A DNA stretch of 64,000 nucleotides from Shouchella clausii (GTDB lineage: Bacteria > Bacillota > Bacilli > Bacillales > Bacillaceae_D), in contig NZ_BCXJ01000003.1 in assembly GCF_001598215.1 (NCBI RefSeq), positions 434,001 to 498,000 on the forward strand, given 5' to 3'. Each line of letters begins with the position of its first letter. The stretch's first letter is position 1. A program made the position numbers and the translations under genes. The notes under the pieces are model-generated. The model searched no databases. It was not told the DNA's origin and saw only the letters and a list, made by a program, of their open reading frames with translations. This document shows, one piece after another, positions 58,797 through 64,000 of the stretch.

Positions 58797-59964
58797 GAGC
58801 TTCACCTTCTTTTTTAGTTGTTGTGCCTTCCCGATAAAGACGTAATAGCGTATAACGGTCCCTCAGCAAATGGGCGTGCTGTAAGCTTTCCTCAACCAAC
58901 TCTGGAGCAATCGGCACAAGGGCTTCACTCCACCCTGCCTGTTCAAGCAGCGCCTTCACATCGTCAGGGTCTGGCAATGCTTCAACAAGAGCAATCACTT
59001 GCTTCGCTTCGGCGTCGCTCAGAAACCGATCTATTTCTGGTAGCACGGTGTTCTTATAAAATCGATTGATGATTTGCGTCGATAAGCCAACTTTTGCCCC
59101 ATGCAGCAGTTGCTTTTTCCCTAGTCTGAGCGCTTCCATTTCCCAATAATGGGAAAGATGGTGCTCAGCGCCTGAAGCAGGATGGGAATAACCAAACAAG
59201 GCCATCGCTAAACCAGATGTAAGCAGACCTTCCATCAGTACCTGCACGCCGGCAGTCGTCCTCTTGCCAATGTCAGCGACTTTATCGACACAAGCAGAGA
59301 GAGCCCCCTCTGTTAAATCTGCTACCAACTCTGAATAGGCCTCATTTTTTAGAAGAGAGCCAATTTTCCAATCAAATAATGACGTATACTTGCCGACCAT
59401 ATCGCCAAACCCAGCAGCAATTAAAGCAGGAGGTGCCTGTTGCAAAACAACCGTGTCGGCAAATAAAGCAATTGGCGCGACAAGTTGATATGTTTTTTTC
59501 GAGCCTTGCACGACAATAGGCGCACCGAGAGAGGTGAAGCCATCAACAGAAGGGGCGGTCGGTATCGACACAAACGGTTTGTTCGTTTTGCCGCTCACAA
59601 AGCGGACAATGTCATGAATGGTTCCCGCGCCGACAGCCACAAGCAACCTCGTCGACTGCTCTACCTTTAGCATGACGCTAATAAGGGACGCCTCATCGGC
59701 GATGATATCGCCATGGTTGTTTGGCTCCAACAGATGCCATTCTGCCTTTACGCCTTTTTGGCAAAGGTGCTCATGCAAATCGCTTCCTGCAGCTTTATAA
59801 GTATGAGAATCGGCAACAAGGACAACGCCTGATTCGGCTTGCTTGGCTATGAAAACAGCGGCTTCGCCCAAGGCCCCTTCTGCTACGACAATTTGCTCAA
59901 GTGGCAAAGGATACAAGTCCTCTTTTGAGGCGCGAATCCGTGCTTTTAACGCTGAGATATTCAT
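58780..59964 (-). CDS. araM: Sn-glycerol-1-phosphate dehydrogenase AraM
   Basis: 394 residues, iron/zinc polyol dehydrogenase superfamily. [33 protein letters not shown] and [17 protein letters not shown] (metal-binding His/His) are AraM/EgsA hallmarks. The B. subtilis enzyme makes sn-glycerol 1-phosphate for heptaprenylglycerol lipids despite lying in the arabinose operon, as here. Confidence 0.92.
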   Translation of the reverse strand: MNISALKARIRASKEDLYPLPLEQIVVAEGALGEAAVFIAKQAESGVVLVADSHTYKAAGSDLHEHLCQKGVKAEWHLLEPNNHGDIIADEASLISVMLKVEQSTRLLVAVGAGTIHDIVRFVSGKTNKPFVSIPTAPSVDGFTSLGAPIVVQGSKKTYQLVAPIALFADTVVLQQAPPALIAAGFGDMVGKYTSLFDWKIGSLLKNEAYSELVADLTEGALSACVDKVADIGKRTTAGVQVLMEGLLTSGLAMALFGYSHPASGAEHHLSHYWEMEALRLGKKQLLHGAKVGLSTQIINRFYKNTVLPEIDRFLSDAEAKQVIALVEALPDPDDVKALLEQAGWSEALVPIAPELVEESLQHAHLLRDRYTLLRLYREGTTTKKEGEAHVGRS

Positions 59965-60749
59965 AAGTACCCCCTTAAGTCATCAATGCTATTTAAAACG
60001 TAATCCGGCTGTCGCTTTGGTGGAAGGAACTCCACTGCTTCTTTACGGGCATTACCTGTCAGCACAAGGGCGGTTTTCATTCCTTGCATTCGTCCAAGCC
60101 CGATATCTGATTCAAGGCTGTCGCCGACGATCAAGCATTTTTCTGCTGGCACCTGCACATAAGTAAGTGCCGCTTCCGCCATAAAGCAAGAGGGCTTGCC
60201 AATGACAAGCTCGGTTTTGCGCCCTGTCGCCGTTTCAATGGCGCCGATAAATCCGGCAACGTCAATCGCTTGGCCCGCCTCGTCTGGATAGGTTTTATCG
60301 GCATTAGTGGCGATGATTCGCGCGCCCGCAGAAGTTGCTTTAAAAGCTGCATTCAACTCTTCGTACGTAATCTCATCGTGAAGCGTCACAACGACAAAGT
60401 CAGCCTCCTCTGGCGCCTGTGCGATTAAAACACCGGTATGCATTAATTCTTGGGCGAGACCACGATTCCCAAGTGGCCAGACGGCAGCCTTTGGATAATG
60501 TTGCTTCAAAAAGGAGGCAGTTACGGTTGAAGAGAGTATCAATGATTCAGGGGCAGCTATAATCCCATGGTGCTCCAGCTTCTCAAGCCCTTCCCTCCTC
60601 GATACGTTGCCGCGGTTGCTTAAATAAGCAATTCGCTTGCCAGCTTCTTGCAGGGAAGCAATCGTCTCTTTAGCGCCTCGTATTAGGCGGTCGCCCTGAA
60701 AAACTGTTCCATCTAAATCAAGGAGCACTGCTTCCGTATCTGCTAGCAT
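59961..60749 (-). CDS. araL: HAD-family sugar phosphatase AraL
   Basis: 262 residues. The HAD nucleophile motif is [11 protein letters not shown], motif II region ILSSTVTA, and the C-terminal [13 protein letters not shown]. NagD-like cap. In B. subtilis AraL dephosphorylates sugar phosphates and may relieve sugar-phosphate stress. First gene of araL-M-D-B-A. ATG at 60749 follows GAAGGTGAGG. Confidence 0.9.
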   Translation of the reverse strand: MLADTEAVLLDLDGTVFQGDRLIRGAKETIASLQEAGKRIAYLSNRGNVSRREGLEKLEHHGIIAAPESLILSSTVTASFLKQHYPKAAVWPLGNRGLAQELMHTGVLIAQAPEEADFVVVTLHDEITYEELNAAFKATSAGARIIATNADKTYPDEAGQAIDVAGFIGAIETATGRKTELVIGKPSCFMAEAALTYVQVPAEKCLIVGDSLESDIGLGRMQGMKTALVLTGNARKEAVEFLPPKRQPDYVLNSIDDLRGYL

Positions 60750-60870
60750 ATGAAATCCTCACCTTCGCATTTTTCCTTTATCTATTTTTATTACTTCGCC
60801 TCCCTTACCTCAGCATTCAAAAACCTGTGGTTGTCGGCAAATATTGATTTAATCTTAACCCACCCTATAA

Positions 60871-60884
60871 TTAAAGCGCTTCCA
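60871..60884. promoter_or_regulatory. cre-like box before the arabinose operon
   Basis: TTAAAGCGCTTCCA has the AAGCGCTT core but two mismatches to the cre consensus. It lies in the gap between araL and the AraC gene, where the ara promoter must be. No AraR-type ATTTGTACGTACAAAT operator is visible. Confidence 0.45.
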
Positions 60885-60894
60885 ATAAAGTCAC

Positions 60895-61791
60895 TTATGC
60901 TTCTGTCGATTGTATGATATCCTCACTTTTTCTTCTTAAATTATCATTATATTGATGCCTTTTGCGGTACTCGCTTGGTGTGCACTTTACATGTTTTTTA
61001 AAGGTCGTGCTGAAGTATTGCTGGGAGTTCATGCCGATATAATGGGGGATGTCCGTAATGCTAATATCCGTCTGCTTAAGCATCGCTTTTGCCTTGTTGA
61101 TTCGATAGGAAATGAGGAATTCATGAATCGACTTGCCAGTGAACGCTTTAAATACACGTTGCAAATACCCAGGGTGCAAATGGACGGAATTGGCAATATC
61201 GGCGACGCTCACTTCACGGTCATAATTTTGGTGGATGTAAGCAAGCGCCCGTTTCACGTAAGCTTGCTGGTCAGGTTCGGCCACTTTCGCTTCAGCCAAT
61301 TCAGCTACCCGAATTAAGTATTCGCTTAAGAGCAGCTGAACCATAAAATCGGTTTGCTCGCTTTTTTTGTCTACTTCTAAAATTAACCTTCGTAAACATT
61401 GGTACGTATCGTCGGTGTCGTGCAAAAGCAATTGCGATGCCTGCTTGTTGACCATATTCCTTAATGCTTGGTTCTCTTTGCATAGTTTATAAAAAGGCGG
61501 AAATGCGGTGCGACCTTGCTCAAAGGAAAACTCAATATTAAACATCCGGCAACGTTCGCTTACGATTAAGCGGTGCCGTGTACCGGCATCCAAGAAAATA
61601 ATTTGTCCTTTTTTTAACTGGTAGCTCCCTTCATCCGTTTCAACTTTGCAACTGCCTGAAAGAACATGCATGCATTCAGCTGCTTCATGTGAATGAAATT
61701 TCATTTCAAACTGGCGCCATTCTTTGTAATAATAAAACTTTACGACAGGGTAATACGGCTCCTTTTGCAACTTAGGGTCAAATACACTCAT
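60895..61791 (-). CDS. AraC-family regulator (probable arabinose activator)
   Basis: 298 residues. N-terminal cupin (FHSHEAAECMHVLSGSCKVET, GQIIFLDAGTRHRLIV) and a C-terminal AraC HTH (VSVADIANSVHLHPGYLQRVFKAFTGKSIHEF ... YFSTTFKKHVKCTPSEYR). The ATG at 61791 has AAAGGAG. Directly upstream of and co-oriented with araL, so it probably activates the arabinose operon in place of the AraR repressor of B. subtilis. Confidence 0.88.
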   Translation of the reverse strand: MSVFDPKLQKEPYYPVVKFYYYKEWRQFEMKFHSHEAAECMHVLSGSCKVETDEGSYQLKKGQIIFLDAGTRHRLIVSERCRMFNIEFSFEQGRTAFPPFYKLCKENQALRNMVNKQASQLLLHDTDDTYQCLRRLILEVDKKSEQTDFMVQLLLSEYLIRVAELAEAKVAEPDQQAYVKRALAYIHQNYDREVSVADIANSVHLHPGYLQRVFKAFTGKSIHEFLISYRINKAKAMLKQTDISITDIPHYIGMNSQQYFSTTFKKHVKCTPSEYRKRHQYNDNLRRKSEDIIQSTEA

Positions 61792-61842
61792 TCGTATTTC
61801 TCCTTTGCCTTGTGTAGGGGACGCTCCCCTACACACTCGTTC

Positions 61843-62754
61843 TCATTCGTAATACAAGCGAAAAACTATATCCTGGTCGTAATTGCCAAACGAAGAGCCA
61901 AACAGTGTTACTCCTCCAATATGGACGCCTTCTTCACCTACAGCTACCCGGAATGTCCATACTTTTTCCCTTATTGAGACATCAGCCAGTTTAACGTCTG
62001 ATAGCTGCTTGCCGTCAATAAACGTACCAGTCTCTGTAATCCGAATGACTTTAAGAAGGCCATATTGGTTAATGCCCCGCGGCCACCAAGCAGGTGTGTA
62101 CTTCCCTTTTTGATCGCCAAAATCCCCGGGGCTGCGCCAATGGCCAAGGCTTACTCCGTTAAACGTAAACGAAACATCAGATGGCCAATTATCGTTTGTA
62201 AAAGGGGCTTCTGACGATAATTCCATTGAAATTTCCAATTCCTTTGGCGTTTCGCCCCCATGAATAAAATTCGAAAGTTTGTACTCAACAAACCCTTTAT
62301 AAAACCAAAGGATTTTCGCGTTCACCCGCATTGGGTCAAGAAAATAACGAGGCTCATCAAATTCGCCAACAATCGTTTCTGGCGTGGCCAAGCCACATGT
62401 AGGTTCTACATAAAAGTCAGTGAAATGGCCAACAGACACATGGTTCTCATGAAAAGCGCGAGTCGGATCAGTTTCCTTATTAGGAAAAGCGATCTGGGCG
62501 TGTGTTACTCGAAGGGAACACATTTTTTGTACGCCTGCCTTGCCCCTTACATGCGCGGTGTCGATGAGCCCCGCCTTTTCTAATTTCTGTACATGTTTTG
62601 TCATAATCGCGCTGCTTACTTGCTGCGACTCAGCCAGTTCCTTAATGTTCATAGCCCGCTCTGCCAGCAACTGTAATACATTTAAACGAATCCGGCTTGC
62701 CAATGCTTCGTAAACCGGCAAAGACTGTTCTGTTAAGTCTAAATCTAGTTCCAT
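61843..62754 (-). CDS. ArsR-type winged-helix regulator with a large C-terminal domain
   Basis: 303 residues. Residues 10-75 form an ArsR-like winged helix (EALASRIRLNVLQLLAERAMNIKELAESQQVSSAIMTKHVQKLEKAGL). The rest is a beta-rich domain with ELSSEAPFTNDNWPSDVSFTFNGVSLGHW, seen in regulators near plant-polysaccharide genes of Bacillus and Paenibacillus. No metal-binding cysteine pair of classical ArsR is evident. It lies 51 bases before the AraC gene on the same strand and may sense a sugar through its C-terminal domain. Confidence 0.82.
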   Translation of the reverse strand: MELDLDLTEQSLPVYEALASRIRLNVLQLLAERAMNIKELAESQQVSSAIMTKHVQKLEKAGLIDTAHVRGKAGVQKMCSLRVTHAQIAFPNKETDPTRAFHENHVSVGHFTDFYVEPTCGLATPETIVGEFDEPRYFLDPMRVNAKILWFYKGFVEYKLSNFIHGGETPKELEISMELSSEAPFTNDNWPSDVSFTFNGVSLGHWRSPGDFGDQKGKYTPAWWPRGINQYGLLKVIRITETGTFIDGKQLSDVKLADVSIREKVWTFRVAVGEEGVHIGGVTLFGSSFGNYDQDIVFRLYYE

Positions 62755-62961
62755 CGCGCCACCTATTTTTTCCGTTCATACTCGAACCGATTTCATCCAT
62801 TTAAGAAACGGCCTTTAAGCAGTGAAAGCCCTAGCAAACCGAACAACACAAGGAGAAATCAACTCTCTCACCAGTATAATGAACTGGCTTTCTACCTACA
62901 AGTCTGTGAAGACGCCCCACTCGCCATTTATAGACCTATAACTTGATTAAAAACGAACAAA

Positions 62962-63591
62962 TTATGGAGCTGGATGAGGCAACTGCTTCGCCCTTTGGAA
63001 TGCTTTTAGGCTAAAATGGGTGGTAATCCAAGCGAATAAGCTGCCAGCAAAGCAAAATCCAGCAGGAGGCACCAACACGAACAATAGGGCAGCTAGACAA
63101 AGAAAGACCGCCATGAACGCTGCATACCGTATTGAAGCGATCGCTAAGAGGGCAACATTCTTTAAAAAGGGGATGAGCGCCCCGTCAAATACGACTAATG
63201 CCGGGCCAATAAACAAGGCGCCTAACCCATACACGAGCAAACAGAGCATCAATAAAGCTGCAGCCGCTGCCGCTCCTGGAAAATCGAGGTGGAAGACGAT
63301 TAAATAGTCTACTACAAGTATGGCGCCCACAAGGGCAACGAAAAAACCAACAATGTTTGCCCGCCAAAACGCGCCTTTCCATTCTTGATAAAATGTCCTC
63401 ACTAGCGGAACATCGCCTTCTTTTAAACACCATCTTTTCATAACCGCATACATCGCGTACATTGCGGGAAAGAAGCCGACAACCACTCCCCCTAACAAAG
63501 AGAACACAAGCCATAAGCCGTTTAAAGCCGCTAAGCGTACTAGCCAATCACAAAGACGGAGTGCATAGCCGCGAAGACCGCTCTCATCCAT
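62962..63591 (-). CDS. DUF624 (YesL-like) membrane protein
   Basis: 209 residues, five to six membrane segments, with the DUF624 opening LRLCDWLVRLAALNGLWLVFSLLGGVVVGFFPA. In Bacillus these proteins are encoded beside carbohydrate ABC importers (as YesL next to yesOPQ), as here, but the role is unknown. ATG at 63591 with GGAGG. Confidence 0.85.
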   Translation of the reverse strand: MDESGLRGYALRLCDWLVRLAALNGLWLVFSLLGGVVVGFFPAMYAMYAVMKRWCLKEGDVPLVRTFYQEWKGAFWRANIVGFFVALVGAILVVDYLIVFHLDFPGAAAAAALLMLCLLVYGLGALFIGPALVVFDGALIPFLKNVALLAIASIRYAAFMAVFLCLAALLFVLVPPAGFCFAGSLFAWITTHFSLKAFQRAKQLPHPAP

Positions 63592-63633
63592 TAGCCCATC
63601 CTCCTTTTTATACTTTTATGGCGGCGACCTCTA

Positions 63634-64000
63634 TTATCCCTTAATGCCCGAAAAGCTGACACCTTTGACAATTTGTTTCTCAAACACGAGAAAAGCAATA
63701 ATGACAGGGATTGAGGCAATCGCGTTGACGGTCATCGGCAAAATGTACGTCTCTGAATAATTAGAGTTAAACATCGGTATGCCGACAGGCAATGTATAGA
63801 GCGATTCGGAAATAATCGCTAGAAATGGCCATAAGAAATTGTTCCATGAGCCTATAAACGTCAATATGCCGACAGCAGCAACCGCTGATTTGCCAAGAGG
63901 CAGAACAACGTTCCAATACAAACGGAAATCATTGCAGCCATCAAGTTTTGCGCTTTCAATGAGTTCATTCGGCACGCCATCAAAAAAGCTTTTTAATATG
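63634..64000 (-). CDS. Carbohydrate ABC transporter permease (LplC/MalG type), partial
   Basis: The C-terminal 120 or so residues of a reverse-strand gene whose start lies beyond the right edge. The visible frame begins ILKSFFDGVPNELIESAKLDGCNDFRLYWNVVLP, the EAA loop that contacts the ATPase, followed by three membrane segments and the terminal FEKQIVKGVSFSGIKG of LplC/YtcP-type permeases. It is transcribed toward the DUF624 gene, 42 bases away. Probably for oligosaccharide uptake. Confidence 0.88.
   Translation of the reverse strand, partial: ILKSFFDGVPNELIESAKLDGCNDFRLYWNVVLPLGKSAVAAVGILTFIGSWNNFLWPFLAIISESLYTLPVGIPMFNSNYSETYILPMTVNAIASIPVIIAFLVFEKQIVKGVSFSGIKG

Noticed and set aside
62808-62830. 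GGCCTTTAAGC...GAAAGCC resembles one arm of the YkgJ leader hairpin
   Set aside because: Only about ten bases match, the inner CTTGAA/TTCAAG stem is absent and no YkgJ-like gene follows; treated as chance.

Overview
The window looks like the chromosome of a low-to-moderate GC, spore-former-type Bacillaceae, most likely Bacillus (Shouchella) clausii or a close alkaliphilic relative. The evidence is the Bacillus-type PdxS/PdxT/PdxR and Iol proteins, strong AGGAGG ribosome binding sites with frequent GTG/TTG starts, and cre (CcpA) boxes before many catabolic units. It is an accessory-metabolism region: nearly every block is a self-contained carbon-source module with its own transporter and regulator. 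There are no rRNA or tRNA genes, CRISPR arrays, IS elements or prophage genes that I can see.

Layout. 1-4.5 kb: a leftward AtuA-family/AtuA-like/CitMHS-transporter operon behind a near-perfect sigma-54 promoter, with a divergent sigma-54 activator. 4.6-7.6 kb: vitamin B6 synthesis (pdxST) and its divergent MocR regulator pdxR. 7.6-13.3 kb: a frameshifted small lipoprotein, then a fructose-family PTS operon (PRD regulator, class II aldolase, EIIA, EIIB, EIIC, D-lyxose/D-mannose isomerase). 13.5-14.6 kb: a YetF-like membrane protein and a decayed YkgJ-type pseudogene. 14.6-22.8 kb: a hexuronate/aldonate module (uxaB, frameshifted uxaA, a three-part TRAP transporter, a zinc dehydrogenase resembling L-galactonate 5-dehydrogenase, an AraC regulator). 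22.8-26.5 kb: a sugar ABC transporter behind a long leader with a promoter, a terminator and tiny ORFs. 26.6-28.6 kb: an intact YkgJ-type protein with a terminator-like hairpin in its leader, and metY. 28.7-41.5 kb: the complete myo-inositol operon (iolA,B,C,D,E,G,I,J, a second dehydrogenase, a sodium symporter) with divergent iolR.

41.6-49.2 kb: export functions. These are an MFS pump, TetR and a paired SMR pump, a degenerate-ABC/LytTR fusion with an ABC-2 permease, a small multidrug export family membrane protein, and an ABC ATPase/permease pair. 49.4-62.8 kb: L-arabinose utilisation (araL,M,D,B,A, a sugar ABC transporter, a GH4 glycosidase) with AraC- and ArsR-type regulators upstream. 62.9-64 kb: a DUF624 protein and the 3' part of another sugar ABC permease.

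Places most worth a second look: the sigma-54 AtuA unit; the duplicated leader hairpin shared by the intact and broken YkgJ genes; the fusion of a catalytically dead ABC ATPase to a LytTR DNA-binding domain; the leader of the sugar ABC transporter; and a gene set that reads as an L-galactonate pathway but carries a one-base frameshift in uxaA. Functional calls rest on reading the protein sequences from memory of the families; no database search was run.
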